Source: Kappaphycus alvarezii (lineage: Eukaryota; Rhodophyta; Florideophyceae; Gigartinales; Solieriaceae). From it: a stretch of 64,000 bases of DNA. The notes beneath the pieces were generated by a model. That model saw only the letters and a list, made by a program, of their open reading frames with translations. It searched no databases and had not been told where the DNA came from. The stretch's first letter is position 1, and every line of letters begins with the position of its first letter. The stretch is taken from positions 682,001-746,000 of the forward strand of contig NADL03000635.1 of assembly GCA_002205965.3 (NCBI GenBank), given 5' to 3'. This document shows positions 10,069-20,335 of the stretch, one piece after another. A program made the translations under genes and the position numbers.

Positions 10069-10883
10069 TTAAACGGAATATCAGTTGGGACAAAGGGAGA
10101 CAGGTAAAATAAACTCAGATATTTGCTTTGATTGATGAATAATTGTTGGTTGGGTCTTGGGGGAAATGTGGGGTGATTTAATATTTGAAAAATATGGTCG
10201 GCTGTGGCCCGGAATATCCTACAGGGTGTTTCAGTGTCTTGGTGTCGCTACTCGGCTGTAACCGTCCCTTATACAGTATAGTGATATTGATTTTCACCCC
10301 CCTAAATGGGCGTGAAATCATACATATCAAATATGCTGACTATATAGTTCCAAAGTTCTCTAACTACTCTAGAACACTATCTAGAACCATCCAGATGCGA
10401 TACAGCAATGCATATGGAAAAATCTACACTCAAAATAAAACTAAAAATAATATTGCCACGCTAAATACGCCTTGCTGGAATGCGTGCAGAGCCCTCCAGA
10501 TGTGGCAAGATGCAATTTGGGTTTCGTCAGCCACCGTCGATTAACCGCTAAATACATTTACAGGGTTTTAATTTCCTCGGTGAAATTTGGGGTCATCAGA
10601 ATTCCCCGCCACCGAATAAAGAGAGAGCGACTGGAAGCAACTCGGGATTCCGGGGTACGCGCTTGCTACCCTTTCTACTGTGCCTGCGGTTACCCCTCCT
10701 CCAACCGTCTCGCGACTCCGGACGCCCTTCCTCAACTCCACCCCTTTACTTCTCGTTATACTTACTCCATCTACCGCTAGAGCAAGCGAGCCGGCTACTC
10801 TACATCTCCTCCCTCATTCCCCGATTCCCGGCTCCTCTCACCAGAACCACCTAAAACAAACCAGGTTGAACTGGATTGTTACA
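10069..10883 (-). repeat. 5' LTR of gypsy A, carrying a 75-bp insertion
   Basis: It matches the 3' LTR at both ends and through most of its length, and keeps an extra 350-bp block (about 10500-10845) lost from the other copy. A 75-bp insertion at 10161-10235 lies between two copies of GTCTTGG. The other LTR has a single GTCTTGG at 4663-4669. Confidence 0.85.
10161..10235. mobile_element. 75-bp non-autonomous insertion with 7-bp target duplication
   Basis: The sequence starts GGGAAATGTGGGG and contains AAAAATATGGTCGGCTGTGG and GGAATATCCTACAGGGTG. It is flanked by GTCTTGG at 10154-10160 and 10236-10242, and is absent from the matching position in the other LTR. Relatives occur at 46101-46173, 683-745 and 3520-3584. 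No clear terminal inverted repeat or open frame is present. It behaves as a very small mobile element, class unknown. Confidence 0.75.
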
Positions 10884-12333
10884 AAACTCACTGTTTGCTC
10901 TATGAGATAGTTCAGCCAAACTCTCCCTATTCTGAACCTCCAATATATAAACTGCCCCACCGCCTCGGGAAACAGCCGTGCTAAATTTTTGTTCAGTAGA
11001 AACCCCCAAATTCCCTCTCTATCTCATTTCTAGCCGCAACTCAGCACTGGGACAACTGGGGGGAAATTGGGTTAAATTGGGTTTACTTCAAGGGGTTGGT
11101 ATACTTAATTTTCCTGCTAAGAGCAATCACACACTAGGACTACTGTAAGTAGGGCAACCTGTAGTATGCTTACTCTCAGCGAGGGAGAGCGAGTAAGGAA
11201 GACACAATGAACGGGTACAACAGCCCCCGGGATGGCGTTGCAGTCCCGTATTTGGTGTGTTTAAGTAGGCCGATCGCCATAGATAGTTGACACACAGGTA
11301 GGTAGGTAGTCCGATTGACCGCTTTTTCCAATCCTCTGTTTTCTCTCTTATCGCCCCGATCGGGCGGAGAGCTCTGCTCTATATAGCCGTTCGCATGGCA
11401 ATATAGGAATGGTAACAGCTCGATAAGTACTGTATTACCGGTAGCACTATACACCAGTACTGCCACCTGTCAAATACGGCACAAGTCCTCGAAGTTGCCA
11501 AGTCGCTATAGTTATGGCCCGCGATTGGACACGACCGTTTATACAGTATGCACTGTACAATACAACCACTTACTGTACATACCCTTAGAACGGAGGTCCT
11601 CTCGAATACGCTGTGTACACAATTTCAAGTTGCGGCCTAAGTGTCGCTCAAACCCCTTCCAACAAACAACTGGCGTTATTCTGGACGAGTCTCGCCGCGT
11701 GACGAGCGAGCAATGTTCGCTGCGCATCAGCAATCGGAATGGCTGCCCGTGCGACAATGCCAGTCGCAACCCGGTTGGCGAAGTCCCGAGCGAAAGGGTG
11801 CCAGCCCCCCAACGTTGAGATTGGAAGGGCAATGAAGCGATGCCCAGGGCCCTTGGAACGTATTAAATCCGCAAAGCGAGTGTCCTTACCCAGGCGAGCA
11901 TGGTTAAGGGGCTTGAGTGGGCATCGCGCCAGGGAGGGAAGGCGGGCGGGGGTCAGGGGATGGATAACGGTTACGTCATAATAGTCCGTGCCCCCGTTCT
12001 CTCCAAGCGCCTTGATGTCCGGGAGAACTGCATGGCCGGGTTGTGGCGGCTCGAGGACAGGGTTTCGGGCAGCTTTGGAGAGATCTGCAGCAAAGAAACG
12101 TGTCTGCGAGTCATGCCGTTACCCGCGTGTGGATCCATAGGCACAGCACAGCGCGTGGTCACCATACTGATCCATGAGGGTCGTGCATCCCCCTTTGTAG
12201 CATTTCGAAGCTGGAGGAAACAGTGGCACCCGGCAATAGAACTGCAACCACGTCTTGTAATTGTAGTCCGAGATGTAGGTCTTTACGAGTTATACAGTTA
12301 GGAGTGTGGTACAGAAGCGTGCGCAGGGTTTTC
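10884..12333. other. Intergenic with repeat copies, no gene recognised
   Basis: The interval holds the inverted repeat copy 11088-11730 with its 403-bp insertion. Forward frames between 11641 and 12301 overlap each other in several phases and match nothing recognisable. I see no supported gene. Confidence 0.55.
11160..11562. mobile_element. 403-bp insertion with 5-bp duplication, possible solo LTR
   Basis: It interrupts the repeat that is continuous at 3104-3337. CAACC flanks it on both sides (11155-11159 and 11563-11567). Inside, the minus strand reads TGACAGG from 11472, a GGCTATATAGAGCAGAGCTC TATA-like core, and AGCATACTACA at 11160, so a TG...CA LTR of 313 bp (11160-11472) is one interpretation. 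The remaining 90 bp up to 11562 are unexplained. The class is uncertain but the insertion itself is well supported. Confidence 0.65.
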
Positions 12334-12605
12334 AGAAATTAACTACGAATGCGGGCGGCGGGTGGAAACCTGTCGCGCCTGCCTCACTTGGAGACTAAAC
12401 GCAAAACGGGTAACAAAGTCGCGGAGCTCCTGTTGAGGGGATGAACCGCGACGGGAAGGAACGAAGGAAGCAAGGCGGCAGAAAAATACTTGCCGTAGCC
12501 GCCCAAGGCGCCTTACATATCAATGCCAACGGGGCAGAGGAGGATATCGTTTTGGTTGCAGTAAGTGACGTAATGACAATGTTTCTCGCGCTCTGCGAGT
12601 GACTG
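12334..12605 (-). pseudogene. 3' fragment of the zinc-finger/RLE non-LTR element
   Basis: The reverse complement closely matches 24480-24745, the last roughly 90 codons of the non-LTR element, including the NQN-ILL-PVGID segment and the conserved end CGTAGTTA. Similarity stops abruptly at the CTCGCGCTCTGCGAG stretch. This is what a severely 5'-truncated retrotransposed copy looks like. A stop and frameshifts are present. Confidence 0.8.
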
Positions 12606-13200
12606 TACAGTGGCGCGACAGCATTGCGCCATTGTGTCGGTGGTGGTAATTCATTGCGGCACATATCTTACCAAAGGTACAGTACGATTTTACTCTTGAT
12701 GTTTCTGGAGTGGACACTCACTGACCGACTGTTATGTTCAGTTAAGGGCGTCCCCCTGCTTCTCTTCGCCAAGCCGATTGTTTAGAGCATCAAAACCCCG
12801 ACCACGCTTTACTCATCGCAACGCCCATCGGCTATCCCGCAGGCTCTCGTCTCCTCCGCTGACGAGGGCAAAATTTAAAAATTCCAAACGGTCAAATTCC
12901 GCCGCACCGGATTGATTGCATTGCTGTATCAACTGACAGTGAAGCACGGGTGACAATTACAGTTCTGAACAAGGAGGTCTGAAGTGCACACCGACCGTAC
13001 AGGACAGGAAGTCCCGAGGATTGGCGCACTGTACTGTACAGTAGTAATAGTTATTTGGTGAACTCGTTGAACCAAATAGTCTTTTGCATGTTGGTGAGCT
13101 GAGAAGTGAGACGAGGGTATGAAGCATCGGGAGGTATCAGACGAAAACATGGAGGAATTTTTCTAACTTTGAGTAGTTTACCGACCCTGACCAGGTGTTG
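12606..13200. other. Intergenic, no gene recognised
   Basis: No supported gene. TACTGTACAGTA-type palindromes occur at about 12602-12612, 12677-12687 and 13028-13040. Confidence 0.5.
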
Positions 13201-14860
13201 GCAAGGGTAAGTGCTTTTGGTCTTCGATTTTCTTGGATGCTGCTGTACAGCGCCTATGGGCGCGGGGTGCTATTCCAGGGAATGGACCTCTCATGGGTGT
13301 AAGGCCAAAGCCTCCATATGGTGTCAGCCTAACTGGGGTTGGTAAATGGCTCGCCGCCGTGAAATATTTCTTCTTTTTATCTTATGTCTGAGTGGGGAGA
13401 AAAACTTTGCCAAAGGTTTTAAGGTCCTATGATTCGTGTTCGGCGAATATAAAATACCTCTATTGGTTTGTGAATAAATGTTGCGAAATTTTCAGTGTCA
13501 GTTTAAGTTGGTGATTGTATACAGCAAAATAACTGGTGCGAGTTTGAAAGAGTCTCAGAAACGGTGTTTGGGTCCGATTTTCGGGAAGCCCCTCTCAAGC
13601 TGGCCTGGCTTGTATGAGAGAGATGCGGGTCGAAGATGGGCTCCTGCCTTAGGTCTTCAGATCTGAGGTGGGGGCAGACTCTGCCCGCAGATTTTTTTTA
13701 TGAAAAAAAAGGCTGGCAAAGGACGGGTGTAACCTTGGCTCCCGCGGTGTCTTGGTGAAGCTTTGTTGTAACAGGTCTTAGTAGTGGGAGCTTGCTAAAG
13801 CGAAGAGACTGTTAAGCAGAGTGGGACCTTGGTTCTCACGGAGCTTTGTGTGAAGGTGGAAAGATGCCGAACGTTCGTTCGGTTTGAGCTCCATTGGATC
13901 TGGGAAAGATTACCCAGGGTTGGCAGCCACACCCTAAGACCCTCGGTGTTTGAGTCCGGTCCGTGACGGAATTCTCAACCGTAGGCTTGGCAAAGGACAT
14001 TTTCCCCACTCCACCTGGAACCGGGGGCCGCTGTCACTCCCGGGCGTCCACCACAGTCTCGAGGCTGCGGCAGACACCCGGGAGTGATGGCGGCCTCCGG
14101 GGAAGGGTGAGTGATCTAGTGGTTATCCACCAGTGATCAGATATGGAAAGGCCGAATAGGCAAGATCATATGGAAGAGCGTTTCTGTCGCCCTTGCCGTG
14201 AGCAGAGTGAAAATCTCTGTGACTATTCTTCCGTGGTCTTGGGTAGAGCGAATGTTTCATTTTGCGCGTAAGCTGGGAAATTGACTGAAAGACCCTGATG
14301 GCAGGTGGGGGCAAAATACATGGTTGCATGGCAAGTAAATTACCAGGGCTAAGCCGTTTTGTTTTCTGTCAGTGGGGTTTGTGTTAGTAGCAGGCACGCT
14401 GTCCGTTCTCGTCGGGCCCTCCGTCGTCTCTTCGCAGACGCAAACAGCGTGGAAAAGCTTACTCTTACTGAGGGGCGAACCTTAGAGGTCTCCGTGGGGC
14501 CAGTAGCCCAAGGAGGATGGTGACCGTGGGAAGAAGACGACATTCTGCCCGTGTGTACGCGGCCCGTTCCTTACGAGAGTTTGCGCTTCTTGGTGTCGAT
14601 TGACAGGCTAGGTTTTTTAGCCACGTGGCAGCCTGGGAGCAGCCCTCCCGCACAACCGCGCGCTGTCTGTGGAGTGACATTGACTCGGGTGAAGGGAATG
14701 AGCTGGCCCATTGACCTTAAAGTATTCTGCTTACTAATACAAAATTTTCGTGGGGGGATGCGGTCGAGAAATTGGACCGGCCCGGTTAGGACTAGTTGGA
14801 GGTGTATCGTAGCAGCACATTTGGCAAAGCTACGAGCCTGTGAGATTCGAATGCAAAGAA
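13200..14860. other. 5' region of the DIRS-like element
   Basis: No open frame resembles a known protein. The region is GC-richer than the flanks and carries a near-perfect 28-bp stem (14021-14048 with 14073-14100). Two TGGCAAAGGAC motifs occur, at about 13713 and 13988. It is probably the untranslated leader and terminal repeat area of the DIRS-like element. Confidence 0.4.
14021..14100. repeat. Long hairpin in the DIRS-like leader
   Basis: The arms 14021-14048 and 14073-14100 are complementary over about 28 bp with a few mismatches, centred on CACTCCCGGG / CCCGGGAGTG, with a 24-nt loop. The high GC content makes it a strong RNA or cruciform structure. Confidence 0.75.
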
Positions 14861-14861
14861 A

Positions 14862-15946
14862 TTGTGGAAGTATTTGAGGCCAAAGGCTGAGAAGCTGGAA
14901 GAGCTACCCGGATATTCCAAGAACATGACGGCGCTTGAGTGCTTGAGTGAGCTCGGGAATGGGATGTGGCCCGTACCCAGAGTTGAAGACGAGGACGAAG
15001 GAACTGATGGGGGAACCGCAAAGAAAAGAGTTAATGATGAGTCCGAGAGTGAGAGTGAAAAGGAGGTTGGTGTCAAGTCGGCGTCTGAAAATAGAGATGA
15101 AAGGGGCGGTCGGGTCAGAATCGCCGCATCCAGGAAAAAAACGAAGAAGAAGGATCTATTGGAAATATTGACGAAACAGACGGAGGAAATGGGTTCAATT
15201 TTACAGGATCTCGGCAAAAGCATGCAGGGAATGAATCAGAGGTTGGAAAAGGTGGAGGCTGGTGGTGCTGTGGCTGGTCCGTCCAAGGCGGGCAGCGTGC
15301 TGCGATTACTGGCGTCTCGAGCAGAACTGAGAGATTCAAGTGAAACATCGTCATCCTTGGAGTCCGAAATGGACTCCGAGGATGACGATGCTATTTTTTA
15401 GCCGGATTGGCGTGCAAAGAGAAGCGGAATGCCCGAGGGAAAAAGAAGCTGGCGCGGATGGAACGCCAGAAGATGCGGGCGCAGAAAGCTGACATTCGGA
15501 TGTCTGTGGCGGGGATCAATGTTGAGCCAGAAGAGGAAATTAGGGCCGGGACTGTGCACCGTTGGATCATTGCTGGAAACAGCGTAACGAAATATTTTCG
15601 CAGTTTGCCCTACGGGTCGAAGAAGATGGAGAAGCGAAACTTGAATGAGGCGCTGGCTTGGGCGCGTATGCTCGATGTGAGAATCGCGTAGGATGGATGG
15701 CAGAAGACTTGTCGGCAATCCGGCTTTGAGATCGCAGTTAGAAGGTTGCTTGCCTTGGAGTTGACCATGGAGCATTGGTCTTGGGAGTTTGCCAAGCATG
15801 TCTTGGAGTCGTCGGTAGGAAATGATGCGACGATCCATGATGTGCTGGGGCGGCCGATGAGATCTGCAAGAGTGGCCGAGTCCCACCGAAAAGCCCCTAC
15901 CCGTTCGCGAGAGGATCGAGACGAACGCGGAGGCTCGAGCAAGTAA
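14862..15946 (+). pseudogene. Gag-like protein of the DIRS-like element
   Basis: The first frame (14862-15401, 179 aa) has an acidic, serine-rich N-terminal half. It then shows a basic KKTKKKD patch, a coiled-coil-like LLEILTKQTEEMGSILQDL stretch, and an acidic SSSLESEMDSEDDD tail. After a frame change, 15407-15946 continues with a lysine/arginine-rich segment and an AWARMLDVRIA / HWSWEFAKHVLES region, broken by one in-frame TAG at 15689. The layout (charged linker, coiled coil, helical C-terminal part before RT) resembles DIRS-type Gag proteins. No zinc knuckle is seen. Assignment is by position and composition. Confidence 0.5.
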
Positions 15947-15960
15947 CAAGAAGAAGAACA

Positions 15961-17175
15961 ATGTTTCAACTAGAGGACCGTAGGGATCTTTTCCCCCTCT
16001 TTTGCCCAATAAATTATGTTTGTTTTCAAAAATTTTCACGCAGCAGCAGAATGCGTCAGCGTCAGGCCAAGCGTAGGCATATTGCAGTCGAAACCAGGCG
16101 ACTGGTATGTGCATTGAATTTCTTGTATTGCAAAGATACTTGTTACTTGAGGGCTATGTCTGATCTCTCTCTTCCCACGGCAAAGAGGGTTAGAGGCACT
16201 GCGAATCCAGGACAGCGTGTTGGTTTATTTGGAATTAAGATGTCGCGAGGACTAGCGCCGGAACATAAATTTCCGTGCGCCGCTCTCGTCTACGGCAGAA
16301 ACATATGTTTGAAACGTTCGAATCACGGATGCGAATTTCATCGACTTAAAGAAATTATCTCTGCCTCCGGCAGAGGTTGCAGGTTGTGTATCTCTTCGAT
16401 ATGTGTTACCACAGGGGATGATACCCCAATATACAGACCCAAGTGACCAAAGTATCCTTCGGGAACCTATAGAAGCGGAACGGGAAAAACAAAGAAATGT
16501 CTTATGGTTACTCCTAAGGCATACACAGCCTTAGTGGCCGGGTTGTTGGAAAAACATATACTAGAATTGACGACGGAAAGACCGAAAGAGATCAATGGGC
16601 TTTTTGCAGTCCCAAAGGAAGGAGGCCGGCAGCGTCTGATCTTGGACGCTCGGCGGGGAAGGGGAAATTTGCACTTTGTTCCCCCAGTAGAGGGTGAGAT
16701 GCCTCAACCAGGGTTGTTTACTAAATTTAAGGCAGTGGATGAAAAAGAGATCTTTACAGGAAAGTTGGATACTGACAACCATTAAAATAGGTTGGAACTA
16801 CCCGAGCACCTCCGTGTGTACTTCGTCCTGCCTTGCGTAGTGGTCGGGGGAAAGCGTTTCTCGCCTAGGTATCGAGTACTCCCGATGGGGTGGTAGCATT
16901 CATTGTTGTTCGGTCACTCAATTCATGGCGAGCTGCTGGCACGAGCCGGCCTTGATTCGAAAAGAGAAATAAATGCGTCGAATGAAAATCTATCGGCGCA
17001 GTACGTTATAGAAGGTATAGTGACGATTTCTTTGTTGTTGGACACAATAGGGAAAAGGTGAACCAAGTGTATGATAAAGTATGGAAAGTTTTTGCCGATG
17101 CAAAACTGGACCCTAAGCCGTCCAAATGTGAACGGCCAAGTGCCAGTGAAAAATCAATTTTGGGGATTAAGTAGT
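15961..17175 (+). pseudogene. Reverse transcriptase of the DIRS-like element
   Basis: The frame 15961-16446 contains VETRRLVCALNFLYCKD, an RT N-terminal extension. After an in-frame TGA the same frame resumes at 16504 with GLLEKHILELT, INGLFAVPKEGGRQRLILDA (motif 1-2) and FTGKLDTDNH (motif A region). LELPEHLRVYFVLP and RYRVLPMGW (motif B) follow after a stop. In another frame RRYSDDFFVVGHNREK lies at 17010-17055, with the YSDD catalytic box intact at 17016-17027, followed by a thumb-like LDPKPSKCE. At least two stops and one frameshift break it. Confidence 0.75.
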
Positions 17176-17189
17176 GTTCAAAAGGATGT

Positions 17190-17800
17190 TTGGAGCCTGA
17201 TCATGCAGATATGGCTGAATTGATAAGGAGAACGAAGCAGCTAGAAAGGGCTAAGGACTGGAGCCTGGTGGAGCTCCAGAAGCTCCCAGGCTCCTTGAAT
17301 TGGCTTATTCTGCTGAATCGTCCTATTTTCTCTATTATGCAAGAACTGTATGAAGGTCTCCGTTCTTCTTCAAGAGTACTACAACCTACTATCGGTGCAC
17401 AACACGAGCTACGCTTGCTGGTGGCCTTGGTCCCGTTACTACATTATGATTTGAGAGAAAAATACAGTAAATACATGTTGGTATCCCATGTTGGTATCCT
17501 ATGCCTCTTCCAAAGGAGGGGCATTTGTGTATGCGCCTTCTTCCACCTGGCCTCACAACCAGGTAGAGCTTGTGTCCAAGTTTTGTCGGGGTCAACCCGA
17601 GATGCTCCGGTCCCTCGATTTCATTGGAAAATGATCAGTGCTCAAAAATGAAAATTCCCTCAGCACAATAACGCACTGGAGGGTCAAACGACATTGACAG
17701 GTTTACGTTGGCTCGCGCGACAGCGAGCAACAATCTTTCGGAGAACCGCGATTCTAACAGATTCGCAGGTAATTTATTTTTAGTTGGCCAAGGGTAGGTC
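17190..17800 (+). pseudogene. RT thumb / RNase H-like region of the DIRS-like element
   Basis: The frame 17190-17651 begins with MAELIRRTKQLERAKDWSLVELQKLPGSLNW, which fits the helical connection after RT, where primer and template are gripped. In an adjacent frame DASSKGGAFVYAPSSTWPHN looks like the start of an RNase H fold (first Asp and glycine turn). The remainder is too degraded to place catalytic residues. Confidence 0.45.
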
Positions 17801-17835
17801 GAGTTCTCCTCGGCTGCGGCGTCTCGCTCAGAAGA

Positions 17836-18951
17836 TTGCCGCCCTCTCCCTCTCGTGTGCTATCCGCTTTACACCTATTTGGATCCCGCCGGAACCAAAT
17901 CCTACAGATGGACTTTCAAGATGAGTATAAGCTCGTCTTAGCGAGTGTAAGTCCGAACACATCCAAAGAGTATCGATCCGCCTTACGGGAGTTCTTCGCA
18001 TATTGGGCAAAGAGTAAACGCTCCCTTGATGATTTTGACCAACTCGACGAATGACTCCTCCAATATATTAATTAACTGTTTTATTTGGATTCTCCGCTTC
18101 AACAAAAGAGTATCGCGGGTAAGACCCTATCCGCCATCAAATTCTTTGCGCCGGAAGTTTCAGGCAAACTCTTTATGTCAAGCAGCGCTCTCCGCGGCTG
18201 GGATCGGTGCGCTCCCAGCCAGCAGTATATCGCGTGTCCGCAAGATATCGCCCTTGGTATCGCGTACTACCTTTTCAGGAAGAACAAATTTGAGATGGCC
18301 GTTGTGGTCCTTGTCTCGCATGAGTGTGATCTACGGCATGATGAATGCCGTTTGTTGAAACGAAACCAAATCCTATTTGATGCACATCCCACATTTTCTT
18401 CCTTTGCAACAATCCTGCTTCCGGTCACCAAGTCCGGAAAGTCCCAGTCTGTAACTGTTCGCTCCCTTTTCGTCTCATCCTTACTGAGACGCCTAATCCT
18501 CGTCCGAAATTTGGCCCCTGCTGATCGACTTTTCAAATTCTCCCAAGAAGTTTTTTGCTGGGCTATCCAAGAGGTAGTCCGGCACCCGGCTGGCCTGCAT
18601 TTGTCCCACTTATCTGTCACGCCCCATTACTTCCGTTACGGGGGGGCTACACACGAATTCCATTCAGGTCGTTTACCAATGTTGTATATGCATCATCGAG
18701 GACGTTGGGCTCGTTTTTTTACAACTGACCACTATGTTCGAGCCGGCGCAATAGCCCTTATCAAGTTGGATTTTCTGCAGAAGGTCCTCGAGCAACTCCA
18801 CCGCCTCGCGGCGCGCCTGGGGCACTACTTCAACGTTCCCGGGATGATTTCGGGATGGGATAGTCAAGCCCAGTCCAAATCCTCCGAACTGCCATCCAAG
18901 CCCAAAGTCTTGGGTCCCGGAAGTGCCTCGCGGCTTCGAAGAGAAGTTTAA
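17836..18951 (+). CDS. Tyrosine recombinase of the DIRS-like element
   Basis: An N-terminal SAM-like piece (17836-18054) includes VLASVSPNTSKEYRSALREFFAYW. It is cut by one stop from the catalytic frame 18085-18951 (288 aa). The catalytic part shows LRHDE (first Arg, in the LRxxE context), then TPHYFRYGGATHEF (HxxR box), HRGRW (His/Trp position) and DHYVRAG (candidate Tyr nucleophile). The R-H-R-Y set is therefore complete to the eye. The enzyme would cut and rejoin DNA through a covalent 3'-phosphotyrosine to integrate circular cDNA. The C-terminal tail is serine/proline-rich. Only the stop between the two halves and possible start-codon loss suggest inactivation. Confidence 0.75.
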
Positions 18952-19231
18952 ATAAATTTGGACCATTGTTTCAAATTATGGAATTCACGGTATTTACCAA
19001 TTAAGTAGTATTACAACTAGAGAAGAAGATAAAGAAGAAGAAAAAAAGAAAGAAGAATGATGGAATCTGGCCAAAACGAAAATGAACCAAGGAAAGGCGA
19101 AAATCCAATCCCTTAGTAGGGTGCACTGTTCTAGGACCTCTAGGGATTGGAAAATTGTCACTAAGCTTACTGTACTGTTCGCGTTTACAGAATCAAGGCA
19201 CAGGCCGTAGGTAAGAAGAATACTTTTACCC
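18952..19231. other. Junction between DIRS-like and non-LTR elements
   Basis: This stretch has no gene. It includes a GA-rich run (19018-19055) and a TACTGTACTGT-type motif near 19169. The end of one element and the start of the next lie somewhere here. Confidence 0.4.
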
Positions 19232-19260
19232 TTGAACATCGGCCTTCGCGTGATAACGGC

Positions 19261-20335
19261 ATGTACTGGCTCTCAACACGGAACTTGCAAAGGCCCCAAC
19301 CCACCCCGGAACTACCTACTCCCGGTCATTGTATCCTCTGCAGCAGGCCTCAGCCGCAGCTCCAGACTGTCTCAAACTTGCTGGCCCATCTGCGCGCGAC
19401 GCACCCGCTACAATCACGACACGGTCCGCCGCGCCGCCATGAGATCGACAAACTGCAGAAAAGTCTACTGTACCTGTCATCACAAATATCTCGGCTCCAA
19501 AGTACACGGTCCGGACCCGCAAGGACTATACACTTTCTCGTACGTCCGCCGCCCTCAGTGTACCGTAGACACAAGGCCAAGGCATTACGCGCCGTTGCAC
19601 AAGTCGCAGTTGCAGGCGGATGAACCCCGCCAGTCTTCGGTCCCGGTACCACGCTCGATCGCTGACGATCAACCTCCGCGACCCGCACACACGACTGGAA
19701 GCGTGTCAGATCAGCAACCCTCACCAGGGCACGCTCCGCTCTTTGCACAACCTTTGCCCTGCCATGAGGACATCTTTACGACCCACATTCCTGTGTTGTC
19801 TCATATCCCTACACCATTCTGATCAGCACTGAGTGACTCCCTGTCTGTCGCCATGCATGACGCAGCGTGGGCTTGTACAAACGGACATAGTGATGCAGAA
19901 GAGAAGCTCTCCAAAGTTTTTCTTTTCCCTTCAGTGATGCTTTCCAACTCGTCACCTTCCTCAGGTGTTACCGCTTCGAACGTCGACATGCAAGTCCAAT
20001 TGGCCAGTGACCTAATCAGAGAACGACTCTAATTGTGGAATGCAGGACAGTTCCAAACCTTATGGCAGAACGCACTTCACCAAGCGACCTCCCGAAAAAA
20101 ACGAACTTTAGCGCCCCGGGAACAGAAACATGCCAACATCCGTCGTGCCATGATGCTCGCCAGCGAAGGAGCATATGGGAAAGCTGCACAGGCTTTAGTA
20201 TCTCTAAGGGTGTTACCGGTAACTAAATCGGTGTCTGACGCCCTCCGAGCTAAACATCCTCAATCTTACCGGGAGGATCCCGGAAGGATGAGGGACACTT
20301 CAAACCACCTTCCGCAACCCCCGACATCTCAGTGA
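19261..20335 (+). pseudogene. Non-LTR element N-terminal DNA-binding region
   Basis: The frame at 19261 has CILCSRPQPQLQTVSNLLAH followed by LRATH, a C2H2 zinc finger of the kind that lets R2-type proteins recognise target DNA. The overlapping frame at 19232 has a second CPICARRTRYNHDTV stretch that may be part of another finger after a frameshift. The frame 20033-20335 then gives RRAMMLASEGAYGKAAQALVSL and ALRAKHPQSY, the conserved pre-RT segment of this family. The three parts are in different frames. Confidence 0.7.

Larger units (their letters stand above)
4574..10888 (-). mobile_element. Gypsy-type LTR retrotransposon A (degenerate), with target-site duplication
   Basis: Two related LTRs (4579-4962 and 10069-10883) enclose gag, protease, RT, RNase H and integrase fragments in the usual gypsy order, all read on the minus strand. 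The pentamer AAACT sits directly outside both LTRs (4574-4578 and 10884-10888), as expected of a 5-bp target-site duplication. A candidate primer-binding site lies just inside the 5' LTR and a purine run lies near the 3' LTR. Every reading frame carries stops or frameshifts, so the copy is dead. LTR lengths differ greatly (384 versus 815 bp) because of one insertion and one large deletion. Confidence 0.9.
13200..18960 (+). mobile_element. DIRS-like tyrosine-recombinase retrotransposon
   Basis: The order gag-like, RT with YSDD, RNase H-like, tyrosine recombinase, all on the plus strand and with no DDE integrase, defines the DIRS/Ngaro/Kangaroo class. These elements integrate through a circular intermediate using the recombinase and so make no target duplication. 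Terminal repeats, inverted or split-direct, could not be located by eye, so both ends are approximate. The gag-like and RT frames contain stops or frameshifts, while the recombinase core is open. Confidence 0.8.

Noticed and set aside
10020..10075. tRNA gene near the gypsy A primer site
   Set aside because: A TGGTAGC...GTTGG stretch resembles part of a tRNA, but no cloverleaf or T-loop GGTTCGAATC box follows. A primer-binding site explains it.
10663..10910. Overlapping plus-strand Pro/Leu-rich frames
   Set aside because: They lie in the 5' LTR of gypsy A in three phases and have no motif.
12395..12717. Two overlapping minus-strand frames as small host genes
   Set aside because: They are out-of-phase readings of the truncated non-LTR fragment at 12334-12605.
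15398..16114. Long minus-strand frame (238 aa) opposite the DIRS-like gag
   Set aside because: It runs antisense to the gag-like and RT N-terminal frames, has no recognisable motif and is explained as a shadow of the plus-strand coding sequence.
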